From the NCBI GenBank assembly GCA_964598845.1, contig CAZRDM010000002.1, forward strand, positions 76,625 to 140,624: 64,000 nt of DNA, written 5' to 3'. Source of the stretch: FEN-987 sp964598845. Its GTDB lineage: Archaea > Thermoproteota > Bathyarchaeia > 40CM-2-53-6. The position numbers and the translations under genes are program-made. The notes beneath the pieces are model-generated. The model was given only the letters and a program-made list of their open reading frames with translations. It did not search any database and was not told the origin of the DNA. This document shows positions 7,458 to 15,353 of this stretch, in pieces; position 1 is the stretch's first letter; each line of letters begins with the position of its first letter.

Positions 7458-8978
7458 CTATGGTCTCTTGGAAGCGATTCGTATTCGTCTTCGAAGTAGA
7501 ATCTTGTTGATCGCTTCAATCATTGCCTCAACGCTCGCAACCACTACGTCTTCTCTGGCTGCACTTGCTGATACAACAGTTCCGCTCGCGTCTTCAACTT
7601 TGACCAATGCTTCCGCCAGAGCGTCGGACCCACCGGTGATAGCTTCGAGTCTGTACTCTTTCAACCTGACTTGTACGGATGAGTCGGTAATTTTCTGAAC
7701 CGCCCTGATAGCTGCATCCACAGGGCCGACGCCCGTCTCAGCGGATGTGTATTCTTTCCCGTCAAGCTGTAGCCGTACTGAAGCCGTCGGCACTAGTCCT
7801 TTCCCAGTGACAACGGCAAGATCGACCAAGTCTAGGACCCGTTCCTTCTGCGAAGCTTTTCCCAAGACGGCCTCAGTTATCGCGATCAAGTCGGCGTCGG
7901 TTACTGTCTTGCCCTTGTCTCCGATATCCTTGACCCTTGAAACGATTTCAACGAGTTGATTCTTGTCAGGGAAGTATCCAGCCTCCGCTAGCTGTGCTGC
8001 TATTCCATGAGCACCTGCATGCTTCCCGGCTTGGAACCAGCGTTTGCGGCCAACGAGCGCAGGGTCGTAGGGCTCATAGGTCAACGGCATCTCCGTAATG
8101 CCATGCGTGTGAATTCCAGACTCGTGGCCGAATGCGTTGTCGCCGACAACCGCCTTGTTCGGTTGGACACGGGCACCCGTGAGAGCGGCCACAAGTCGCG
8201 ATGTCTCGTATAGGAGTTCTGTCTTGATGTTCGTCTTTCGATTGTATAGTCGGTGAAGTGACATCACGAGCTCTTCTAGAGAAGTGTTGCCGGCTCTTTC
8301 GCCGAGGCCATTCACAGTCACGTGTGCTTGGCATGCGCCGGACTCGATCGCCGCCAGGCTATTTGCGACAGCAAGGCCGAAGTCATTGTGACAGTGGATA
8401 CTGACCGGCCTCTTAACGGCCGAGACTACCTCTCTTGTGATTGCTGCGATATTCTTCGGAAACGAAATTCCTACCGTGTCTGGGATATTGACGCGATCGG
8501 CGCCTGCGCTTTTGGCAGTCTCGTAGGCCTCTCTGAGAAAACTCTTCTCAGTTCGGGTAGCATCTTCAGCAGAGAACTCAACCTTCACGCCATGCGATTT
8601 TGCATAGGAGACTGAATCCGTTATTCGTTCGAGGACCTGCTGACGGCTCAGTTTCAGTTTGTGTTCAAGGTGTATGTCCGAGGTCGCGATGAAGACGTGC
8701 ACACAGTTCACATTTGAGCTTATGGCGGCATCAATGTCGATCTTATTCGCCCGAGCTAAGCCTACGACTTCGCATGATAGGCCTGCCTTTGCCACAGCTG
8801 AAACGGCTTCCTGTTCTCCGTTTGAGGCTATCGGGAAACCTGCTTCTATCGCGTCAACGCCTAGCTTGTCAAGTTGTTGTGCGATTCGAACCTTCTCCTC
8901 CGGAGTCAGAGAGACCCCGGGAGTTTGTTCTCCGTCTCTTAACGTGGTGTCAAAGATCCGAACGGTCATTTCGTCCAT
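7458..8978 (-). CDS. leuA: 2-isopropylmalate synthase
   Basis: 506 residues. Condenses acetyl-CoA with 2-oxoisovalerate, the committed step to leucine. The N-terminal TIM-barrel shows FDTTLRDGEQTPGVSL, HCHNDFGLAVANS and GLGERAGNTS; the region after residue about 380 is the C-terminal LeuA regulatory (allosteric) domain, ending with GSDALAEALVKVEDASG. Presence of that domain implies feedback control, most likely by leucine, although the related citramalate and homocitrate synthases share the fold. The start is MDEMTVRIFDTTLRD, with a second Met three codons in as an alternative. It sits 6 bases after the leuB stop. Confidence 0.9.
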   Translation of the reverse strand: MDEMTVRIFDTTLRDGEQTPGVSLTPEEKVRIAQQLDKLGVDAIEAGFPIASNGEQEAVSAVAKAGLSCEVVGLARANKIDIDAAISSNVNCVHVFIATSDIHLEHKLKLSRQQVLERITDSVSYAKSHGVKVEFSAEDATRTEKSFLREAYETAKSAGADRVNIPDTVGISFPKNIAAITREVVSAVKRPVSIHCHNDFGLAVANSLAAIESGACQAHVTVNGLGERAGNTSLEELVMSLHRLYNRKTNIKTELLYETSRLVAALTGARVQPNKAVVGDNAFGHESGIHTHGITEMPLTYEPYDPALVGRKRWFQAGKHAGAHGIAAQLAEAGYFPDKNQLVEIVSRVKDIGDKGKTVTDADLIAITEAVLGKASQKERVLDLVDLAVVTGKGLVPTASVRLQLDGKEYTSAETGVGPVDAAIRAVQKITDSSVQVRLKEYRLEAITGGSDALAEALVKVEDASGTVVSASAAREDVVVASVEAMIEAINKILLRRRIRIASKRP

Positions 8979-8984
8979 TGACGA

Positions 8985-10037
8985 TCACTTTGCCGAAATT
9001 CGGCTTGAGATTGCCTCCCCCATCTCCGAAGTGCTTAGTCTACCTCCAAGATCAGGAGTCACCTCTCCGGCCGCTAAGCAGGCTTCCACTGCGATGCGGA
9101 TTGCATGGGAGGCCTTCGCTCCGTTCTGATCGTGTTTCTTTGCACTCAGCCAATCAAGCATCATTGCCGCTGAGAGGATCAGGGATGTGGGATTTGCGAT
9201 GCCCTTACCCGCGATATCCGGTGCGCACCCGTGTACAGGTTCAAAGATGGCATAACTTTCGCCGATGTTCGCTGAAGGTGCAAGTCCCAGCCCCCCAACA
9301 ACTTGCGCCGCCTCATCCGAAAGAATGTCGCCGAACATATTGGTGGTTACAATAACATCGAATTCCTCAGGATTTCGAATTAGATTCATTGCAGCAGCAT
9401 CGACAAGCATGTCTGAGAGGTGGATGTCGCTGTACGATGCGGCGACCTCTTTGCAGACTGACAGGAAGAGTCCATCTGTTTTCTTCATTACGTTTGCTTT
9501 GTGTATTGCAGTTACTCGCATCCTTCGTTGACGGGCCAGCTCGAAAGCGTACTTTGCAATCCGATAGGAGGCTCTTCTGGTGATCACGCGTGTTGCAGTA
9601 GCCCTTTGGTCGTCGCCCTCTTCTAGGCCCGAATACAGATCTTCAGAGTTCTCCCTGACGATCACAAGGTCTATTTGCGAACTGATACTGGGAACATTTG
9701 GAAGCGATTTCGCAGGGCGAACATTAGCGTACAGGTCCAGTTCTTGCCTCAGACGGACAATGACATCGTAGGCTGATTCTCCAACGGGGCCTTTCAGGCA
9801 ACAATCGCTTTTGCGGATTGTTCGCAGGCTATCCTCAGGTAATGCTTCGCCGCGACTTTTCAACGCCCGGTCCCCCGCTTCGACCGGAATCAAATCCAAC
9901 GATACGGCAAAGGCACTGCCAACCCGGTTCAGAACGTCTCTTGTTGCTGCTGCCTGCTCAGGGCCGATTCCATCGCCTTCGACAAGTGCAATAGAATAGG
10001 TCGTAGATGGTCCTCCTACTTCTGAAGGCCGGACCAT
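8985..10037 (-). CDS. leuB: 3-isopropylmalate dehydrogenase
   Basis: NAD-dependent beta-decarboxylating dehydrogenase of the isocitrate/isopropylmalate family. The frame extends upstream to 10136 inside ilvC, but the ATG at 10037 gives a normal N-terminus just ahead of SIALVEGDGIGPEQ, and 350 residues, the usual size; it then overlaps the ilvC 3' end by 22 bases. Motifs: VIVRENSEDLYSGLEEG, the catalytic-lysine segment AIHKANVMK, and EPVHGCAPDIAGKGIANPT. Isocitrate or homoisocitrate activity cannot be excluded by sequence, but the position between ilvC and leuA makes LeuB by far the best call. Confidence 0.88.
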   Translation of the reverse strand: MVRPSEVGGPSTTYSIALVEGDGIGPEQAAATRDVLNRVGSAFAVSLDLIPVEAGDRALKSRGEALPEDSLRTIRKSDCCLKGPVGESAYDVIVRLRQELDLYANVRPAKSLPNVPSISSQIDLVIVRENSEDLYSGLEEGDDQRATATRVITRRASYRIAKYAFELARQRRMRVTAIHKANVMKKTDGLFLSVCKEVAASYSDIHLSDMLVDAAAMNLIRNPEEFDVIVTTNMFGDILSDEAAQVVGGLGLAPSANIGESYAIFEPVHGCAPDIAGKGIANPTSLILSAAMMLDWLSAKKHDQNGAKASHAIRIAVEACLAAGEVTPDLGGRLSTSEMGEAISSRISAK

Positions 10038-11005
10038 CTCCTGATTTCCGCGCCGACTTTTTCTATGGAATGTTGCTCGAGTTTTCCCATCATCTGCTTG
10101 AGTTGCTCGGAAGCCTTCGCGGGCTCTCTGGTCCAAGACTTCGCGAACTTTCCGGATTGGATGTTTCTCAAAACTCTCCTCATGTTCTGGCGGACTTTCC
10201 GATCGACCACTTTTGGTCCCACAGTCAGACCGCCGAACTTCGCGGTGTCTGAAACTCGACGTAACATCCCCACGAATCCATATTGGTAGACTAGGTCCAT
10301 TATGAGCTTCATCTCGTTGCAGGTTTCGTAGTATGCGAGTTCAGGGGAATATCCGGCATCTACCAGCGTCTCGTATCCTTCAAGAATGAGACACATCAAA
10401 CCGCCCACAAGGACTGCTTGCTCCCCGAACAGGTCGGATTCAGTCTCGTCTTTGAATGTGGTTTCAATGACACCCGCTCGAGAGCAACCGATTCCCTTGC
10501 AGAGCGCCAAGACGAGTTCACGCGCTTGTCCTGAGGCGTTTTCATGGACAGCGAACAAGGCTGGGACGCCGAAGCCATTGATGTAGAGTTCGCGCAGTCG
10601 CTGCCCTGGGCTCTTAGGCGCCACCATGATTACATCTACGTTCTTGGGAGGAACAATATCTCGGAAGTGTATGTTGTATCCATGAGAGAAACTCAATGCT
10701 TTACCCGTTTCGAGATGCGGCTCGATATCCGACTTGTAGACAGAGGGTTGCTGCGGATCCGGAATTAACAGCAAGATCGTGTCTGCTTGGGCAGCTGCGT
10801 CGGCGATCGCGAGGGGTTGAAAGCCATCACTCATTGCTAGCTGCCAAGAATTGCCTTCTCGACGGAGCCCCACAAGGATTTCGGCGCCAGAGTCTCGCAG
10901 GTTCAGGGCTTGGGCTCGGCCTTGACTTCCGTAACCGATAACGGCGACCTTGGCTTGACGAATCGGGGCCTCATCAATATCATTATCGTAGTATACCTTC
11001 ACCAT
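10016..11005 (-). CDS. ilvC: Ketol-acid reductoisomerase
   Basis: 329 residues, class I length. Isomerises and reduces acetolactate or acetohydroxybutyrate with NAD(P)H and Mg. Rossmann motif VIGYGSQGRAQALNLRDSG near residue 22; the catalytic/metal segment FKDETESDLFGEQAVLVGG; the knotted C-terminal domain with GYSPELAYYETCNEMKLI. It overlaps ilvN upstream (7 bases) and leuB downstream (22 bases), marking a tight operon. The residues after the second beta strand (VGLRREGNSW) carry arginines and a serine, which points to NADPH preference; that is inference. Confidence 0.93.
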   Translation of the reverse strand: MVKVYYDNDIDEAPIRQAKVAVIGYGSQGRAQALNLRDSGAEILVGLRREGNSWQLAMSDGFQPLAIADAAAQADTILLLIPDPQQPSVYKSDIEPHLETGKALSFSHGYNIHFRDIVPPKNVDVIMVAPKSPGQRLRELYINGFGVPALFAVHENASGQARELVLALCKGIGCSRAGVIETTFKDETESDLFGEQAVLVGGLMCLILEGYETLVDAGYSPELAYYETCNEMKLIMDLVYQYGFVGMLRRVSDTAKFGGLTVGPKVVDRKVRQNMRRVLRNIQSGKFAKSWTREPAKASEQLKQMMGKLEQHSIEKVGAEIRRWSGLQK

Positions 11006-11520
11006 TTCGCGGCACTCTCCGATGGGACGATTTCGCGAGATAGAGCTACGGCGCCTGTCCTCGCCACCTCCTTGAGTCCAAAGTTTCCAGCAAGTTTGAT
11101 GAAAGCGTTGATCTTGTCCGGATCGCCGGAGACCTCGACCGTTAAGGTATCTGGAGATACGTCCACGATATTGCCACGAAACGTCTCAATGTAGTTCATT
11201 ATCTCGGGTCTCATTGCGGGAAACCCTGGTGAGAACTTGATGAGGGCCAGTTCACGTATGGTTGCACTCCTTTCTTCTAGTGGCGAGACACTTCGGACAT
11301 CGATCAGTCTATCGATGTTCTTCAACACCTGATCGAATCGATTGTAGTCTGAGAACATTGTGAATGTCATTCTTGCGCAGCCCGGAGTTTCAGCTGGGCC
11401 GACTGCAATGCTCTCAATGTTGAAGGATTTCCTACGAATGAGGTTGGTGATCCGAAATAACACTCCCGGTTTGTGTTCGACCAGTGCGGATATGATGCGA
11501 AGTTGCGTATCCTGACTCAT
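10999..11520 (-). CDS. ilvN: Acetolactate synthase, small (regulatory) subunit
   Basis: 173 residues. An N-terminal ACT domain (RIISALVEHKPGVLFRITNL) binds valine or a related effector and confers feedback control on the IlvB catalytic subunit; the C-terminal half is the ALS-ss_C domain that activates it. Usual length for IlvH-type subunits is about 160-175. It overlaps ilvB by 4 bases and ilvC by 7 bases, so the three products are translationally coupled in the order large subunit, small subunit, reductoisomerase. Confidence 0.92.
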   Translation of the reverse strand: MSQDTQLRIISALVEHKPGVLFRITNLIRRKSFNIESIAVGPAETPGCARMTFTMFSDYNRFDQVLKNIDRLIDVRSVSPLEERSATIRELALIKFSPGFPAMRPEIMNYIETFRGNIVDVSPDTLTVEVSGDPDKINAFIKLAGNFGLKEVARTGAVALSREIVPSESAAKW

Positions 11521-13250
11521 CCGACAATCATCTCCCTAATTCCAGCGCCCGGCGGGAGCATTGGAAGGACGTTTTCTTCGGGTGATATTGGAACGTCGAT
11601 TACTGTTGTGACTGGGGAACGTATTGCCCTGTTGACGGCGGCCTCCAGCTCCGGAATGGTGTCGACGCGAACGCCTTCAGCCCCATAGGCCTGGGCCAGT
11701 TTCACGAAATCGGGTGATCGACCCAGCTGGACACCTGAATATCGTCGATTGTAGAAAAATCGCTGCCATTGCGCGACCATCCCCAGCATACTGTTGTTTA
11801 ATATGATCACGGTGACGGGAATCTGTTCCTCGACGCTGGTGGCGAGGGAGTTTTCCGTCATTCGGAAGCTTCCGTCGCCAGCTATGTCAATAACTGGAAC
11901 CTCCGGTCGTGCGACTTTGGCGCCGAGCGCTGCTGGGAATCCGAAACCCATCGTTCCCAAACCTCCTGAACTAAAGAATGTTCCTGGTTCGATCACTTGG
12001 AAGTGCTGCTCGCACCACATCTGATGTTGACCCACCTCCGTGGTTACTATCGCCTTGGACGGTATGAATCGCCGAATCATCTTGACTGTCTCCGCTCCAC
12101 TCAGGCGCGAGCCATTGCCGTCAAATTCGGTGCCTGCCATTACCATCACTTCTTGGACACGTTTGACCCATGCCTCGCGGTGTTGCCCCATCAACTCGAC
12201 TTGGACTTCACCTATCAGCGCCTGCAATGCCTTCTTGGCGTCGGCTACCAGTGAAACTACTGGGGCTTTGTAGTTCTTGCCGATCTCTGCTCTGTCCGCA
12301 TCGATGTGAATGACCTTTGTATTTGGAGCGAACTTCTCCATTTTGCCGGTGGTTCTGTCGGAAAATCTCGAACCTATGGCGAAGAGCACATCGCATTCTG
12401 GAATTATCTTGTTTGTTCGCTCGGAGCCGTGCATTCCCATGCAGCCAAGAGCCAGTGGATGGTTCTCCGGGAATGCTCCCTTACCCATGAAAGAGGTTGC
12501 GACCGGTGCGACTATGAGTTCGGCCAGCGCTTGGAGCTCATGATATGCGTTCGCGATCTTCACACCCCCGCCAGCAAGTATGATCGGACGCTGCGCGCCA
12601 AGCATTGTACGAGCAATAGTCTTGATTATTGTCGGATCAGGATCAGGTAACGGCTGATAGTTCGGGAAATCAATATGGTCTGGGAATTCGACGTCGTCCT
12701 CGCCTTGCTGAACGTCTTTGGGAATATCTACTAAGACTGGCTGCGGACGTCGAGCCACCGCTAGGTAGAAAGCTGCCTTGATCGCGTAGGGTATTTCTCG
12801 CACGCGCAGTGGTTGAAAGGTATACTTTGTTACCGAGGTCGCCATTCCAATCACATCTGTCTCTTGAAATGCGTCTGACCCGATTACGAAGGATGGAACT
12901 TGTCCCGTTATCGCGACGACTGGCGACGAATCCATGTATGCGGTTGCTAGGCCGGTCATCAGATTCGTCGCTCCAGGGCCCGAAGTTGCGATACATACTC
13001 CGGCTTTCCCAGAGACGCGCGCAAAGCCATCAGCCATGTGGGCTGCCGACTGTTCGTGCCGCACTAAGATGTGTCGTATCCCTCTGTAATCTGGCGGGGT
13101 GTATCCTAGGTTTTGGTAGTCGTAGAGGACGTCGTAGATAGGAATGTTGGCTCCACCTGGAAGCCCAAAGACAACTTCTACTCCTTCTCTTTGCAGGGTT
13201 TCAATGAGAGCCTGCGCGCCAGACATCTTGCCCAATGTTTGGATTTTCAC
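11517..13250 (-). CDS. ilvB: Acetolactate synthase, large (catalytic) subunit
   Basis: 577 residues; thiamine-diphosphate enzyme making 2-acetolactate or 2-aceto-2-hydroxybutyrate, the first common step. Motifs: VVFGLPGGANIPIYD, the catalytic Glu in VRHEQSAAHMADGFAR, GPGATNLMTG, and the TPP motif DIAGDGSFRMTENSLATS. The start is uncertain: GTG at 13250 overlaps its own AAAGGAG ribosome-binding sequence, while ATG at 13226 (MSGAQALIETL) matches where homologues begin. It is the first gene of ilvB-ilvN-ilvC-leuB-leuA. A candidate leader peptide and hairpin lie between its promoter and its start, suggesting control by branched-chain aminoacyl-tRNA supply. Confidence 0.92.
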   Translation of the reverse strand: MKIQTLGKMSGAQALIETLQREGVEVVFGLPGGANIPIYDVLYDYQNLGYTPPDYRGIRHILVRHEQSAAHMADGFARVSGKAGVCIATSGPGATNLMTGLATAYMDSSPVVAITGQVPSFVIGSDAFQETDVIGMATSVTKYTFQPLRVREIPYAIKAAFYLAVARRPQPVLVDIPKDVQQGEDDVEFPDHIDFPNYQPLPDPDPTIIKTIARTMLGAQRPIILAGGGVKIANAYHELQALAELIVAPVATSFMGKGAFPENHPLALGCMGMHGSERTNKIIPECDVLFAIGSRFSDRTTGKMEKFAPNTKVIHIDADRAEIGKNYKAPVVSLVADAKKALQALIGEVQVELMGQHREAWVKRVQEVMVMAGTEFDGNGSRLSGAETVKMIRRFIPSKAIVTTEVGQHQMWCEQHFQVIEPGTFFSSGGLGTMGFGFPAALGAKVARPEVPVIDIAGDGSFRMTENSLATSVEEQIPVTVIILNNSMLGMVAQWQRFFYNRRYSGVQLGRSPDFVKLAQAYGAEGVRVDTIPELEAAVNRAIRSPVTTVIDVPISPEENVLPMLPPGAGIREMIVG

Positions 13251-13272
13251 TCCTTTAGAATCCAGACCCGCC

Positions 13273-13293
13273 TTCGAACCGATTCAGTTCGAA
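13273..13293 (-). promoter_or_regulatory. Perfect inverted repeat after the ilvB leader ORF
   Basis: TTCGAAC at 13273-13279 and GTTCGAA at 13287-13293 form a perfect 7-base stem with a 7-base loop. In the minus-strand transcript it lies 6 bases after the leader stop codon and about 20 bases before the ilvB ribosome-binding sequence AAAGGAG. Part of the loop (CTGAA) can also pair with the leader's penultimate codons (TTCAG), offering an alternative structure. No U-run follows, so control of translation start or a processing/termination mechanism other than the bacterial intrinsic terminator is more likely. Confidence 0.45.
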
Positions 13294-13299
13294 AACGAG

Positions 13300-13386
13300 C
13301 TACTGAAGAATGATGACTACGAGCGTGACAATCACTGAAAGAAGTTGCAGCGAGTCTTTCTTGAAGCGCTTGAGAGAGTTCGCCAT
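13300..13386 (-). CDS. Candidate branched-chain leader peptide upstream of ilvB (28 residues)
   Basis: ATG at 13386 to TAG at 13300. The N-terminal half is polar and basic (MANSLKRFKKDS); the C-terminal 11 residues are VIVTLVVIILQ, of which nine are Ile, Leu or Val. The stop is 50 bases before the ilvB GTG. The end of the peptide and the bases after its stop match the leader upstream of ilvE, with two differences in a 21-base block, both synonymous. This is what a leader peptide sensing Ile/Leu/Val-tRNA charging would look like. The alternative is a genuine small one-helix membrane protein: the basic N-terminus plus hydrophobic tail would also fit that. Confidence 0.6.
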   Translation of the reverse strand: MANSLKRFKKDSLQLLSVIVTLVVIILQ

Positions 13387-13426
13387 CGCGCTCGTAGACC
13401 TTGAAGCTTACGTCGGCTCACTAGCT

Positions 13427-13440
13427 CTCTAATAAATCTG
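13427..13440 (-). promoter_or_regulatory. TATA-like element of the ilvB operon
   Basis: On the minus strand CAGATTTATTAGAG contains an archaeal TATA-like core, ATTTATTA (13430-13437). With the usual spacing of about 25 bases, transcription would begin near 13408, some 20 bases before the leader ATG at 13386 and about 160 bases before ilvB, leaving a long structured 5' leader. No convincing BRE was identified. Confidence 0.45.
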
Positions 13441-13667
13441 TCGTCAATACGCTCCGTCCGTTTCGCGTTCTATTTTTCATGTCTCTCAATCGATTGGGGT
13501 GTGTGTTGAGCACGGAAGAATTTCGTTCCACTTACGGTGACGACACGCGTCCGCATAATTCAGGAAGAAGCCCAAAAGGGTACGCAATGACTCCGGTTGA
13601 ACAGCTTGAGAATATTCTTCAAGCAGGCCCACACTCTCAGACATTCTGCCATTCGGTGTCATGCCAT

Positions 13668-14084
13668 ATGCGCATCCGCCGTTTTCAACTTCAGGATTAT
13701 GACAGAGTATTGACGCTCTGGAAAGACGCTGGTTTGCTCCTGCGCCCGGGAGACGAGCTCGAGGGCCTCAAACTGAAACTGCAACGGGACCCTGACCTGT
13801 TCCTGATCGCTGAGGATGAAGGTGAGATAGTGGGGGTTGTACTCGGTGCATGGGATGGAAGACGCGGCTGGATCAACCATCTCGCTGTAAGGCCGAACCA
13901 CCAGCGGAAAGGTGTTGGCAGCTCGCTTCTCCGAGAGTTAGAGGCACGTTTAGCAGAGAAAGGGGCCCCCAAGATCAACGCACAAGTTTACCAGTGGAAC
14001 ACGAAGTCGATTGAATTTTTCAAAGCAAACGGGTATGAGGTCCATTCTGACCTCGTAATGGTGGGAAAATATCTCAAGAGATAG
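13668..14084 (+). CDS. GNAT family N-acetyltransferase
   Basis: The frame is open from 13479, but the domain begins at ATG 13668 (MRIRRFQLQDYDRVLTLW), giving 138 residues, a normal single-domain GNAT. The acetyl-CoA pyrophosphate-binding motif A is visible as HLAVRPNHQRKGVGSSLL, followed by the conserved FFKANGYE motif B strand. The arrangement resembles the RimI/YpeA subgroup, but the substrate (protein N-terminus, amine or antibiotic) cannot be told. It is a single gene between the ilvB promoter and the CBS protein, both of which have their own start regions. Confidence 0.82.
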   Translation: MRIRRFQLQDYDRVLTLWKDAGLLLRPGDELEGLKLKLQRDPDLFLIAEDEGEIVGVVLGAWDGRRGWINHLAVRPNHQRKGVGSSLLRELEARLAEKGAPKINAQVYQWNTKSIEFFKANGYEVHSDLVMVGKYLKR

Positions 14085-14159
14085 ACGTACGAACTTATTT
14101 GCGAGAGTGTGCGTTGTAAAGCCCTCTTGTCCATTGCTTACATAGGATGAATTCTGCTC

Positions 14160-15320
14160 TTGTCCCTTCCAAGTCTCCCGAAGTTCGCGGAGGAACTGAG
14201 GAACAAGCCCATAGATTCATTCATCTCAAGACTGCTGGAGATGCCGCCTGAGAGCAATGTATCGAAGATCATAGGTATGCTTAAGGAAGGTGGGGCATAC
14301 GAAGCTTTCTTGCCAGAGGGCTCCCGTTGCGGGATTATCTCTGCCAGAGACGTTTTGAAGACCGCTAACGTTGAAGCTACGAAGCCGTCGGCCCTGATGT
14401 CCTATGCCCCGGTACTTTCCAGAGAAGCATCGGTCGGCTTGGCTGCGAGACTGATGGCCGATTACAGAATACGAGCCGTTCCTGTAACCGACGGACGCAG
14501 GATCGTGGGTCAAATAAACTCTGTGAGCCTACTCCAAGAGCTAAGAGGAAAGATCGATCGCGACCTGAGGATATCGTCAATCACTACAAAGAACCCGATC
14601 ACGGTCGAAGCAGGGGCTTCGGTTGCGAAGGCCAAGGACATCATGGCAAGAAAAAGAATCGATCACCTGCCGGTTATGAGCAATGGGCATGTAACTGGCA
14701 TCATAACTTCCATCGATATTGTTTCTCGAATCCCTCCACAGGAACGTGTAGGTAGCAGGTCTATGAAACCTGAGATACGACGAAGTTTCGACTTTGCTGT
14801 CCGTGATGCCATGGACCCGACACCCCTGACCTGCGCACCGGAAATAGAGGCAAAACAGGCGTTGGATAAGATGCTAGACGGGGGAAAGACCTACATTCTC
14901 GTCACGCAATGGGACGAGCTTCAAGGGATAGCGACCTACAGAGATTTTATGACGCTACTCGCGGAACCAGAGCCTGAACCTGAAGTCCCAATGTTCATGG
15001 TTGGGCTTCCTGAAGACCCATTCGAGGCCGAAGCCACGAAAACGAAATTCAAGCGAACGATTAATCAACTACACCGAAGCTTTCCCGACATCCTCGAAGC
15101 AAGGTCGGTGGTTAAGGCCAAGTTCAGTAGACCCGGCAAAGAGCGAGGTCGATATGAGGTGACGGTGCACATCAGAACCTCCAAGGACACGTACACGTAC
15201 TCTGAAGGCGGCTGGGAGCTGCCAGCTATATACGACGCGATTACGGACAGACTAAAACGACTACTTACACAGAAACAAAAGCGAAGAAAACGTGAGAGGG
15301 AACGGACCGAATATATCTGA
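14160..15320 (+). CDS. Four-CBS-domain protein with a C-terminal HPF/S30AE-like domain
   Basis: 386 residues, TTG start with AGGATGA 7 bases upstream. Residues about 15-270 hold four CBS motifs as two Bateman pairs (for example MADYRIRAVPVTDGRRIVG and MARKRIDHLPVMSNGHVTG), which usually bind AMP, ATP or similar nucleotides. After an acidic linker (EPEPEPEVP) residues about 295-375 form a beta-alpha-beta-beta-beta-alpha unit (ILEARSVVKAKF, YEVTVHIRTSKDTY, LPAIYDAITDRLKRLL) resembling ribosome hibernation factor HPF, ending in a very basic tail. CBS-domain proteins have been reported as archaeal ribosome hibernation factors. An energy-sensing ribosome-binding role is inference. It precedes ATPase subunit I. 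Confidence 0.7.
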   Translation: MSLPSLPKFAEELRNKPIDSFISRLLEMPPESNVSKIIGMLKEGGAYEAFLPEGSRCGIISARDVLKTANVEATKPSALMSYAPVLSREASVGLAARLMADYRIRAVPVTDGRRIVGQINSVSLLQELRGKIDRDLRISSITTKNPITVEAGASVAKAKDIMARKRIDHLPVMSNGHVTGIITSIDIVSRIPPQERVGSRSMKPEIRRSFDFAVRDAMDPTPLTCAPEIEAKQALDKMLDGGKTYILVTQWDELQGIATYRDFMTLLAEPEPEPEVPMFMVGLPEDPFEAEATKTKFKRTINQLHRSFPDILEARSVVKAKFSRPGKERGRYEVTVHIRTSKDTYTYSEGGWELPAIYDAITDRLKRLLTQKQKRRKRERERTEYI

Positions 15321-15353
15321 TCAAGCTTCAGGCTGCTAAGGGGAGGACTAGAA

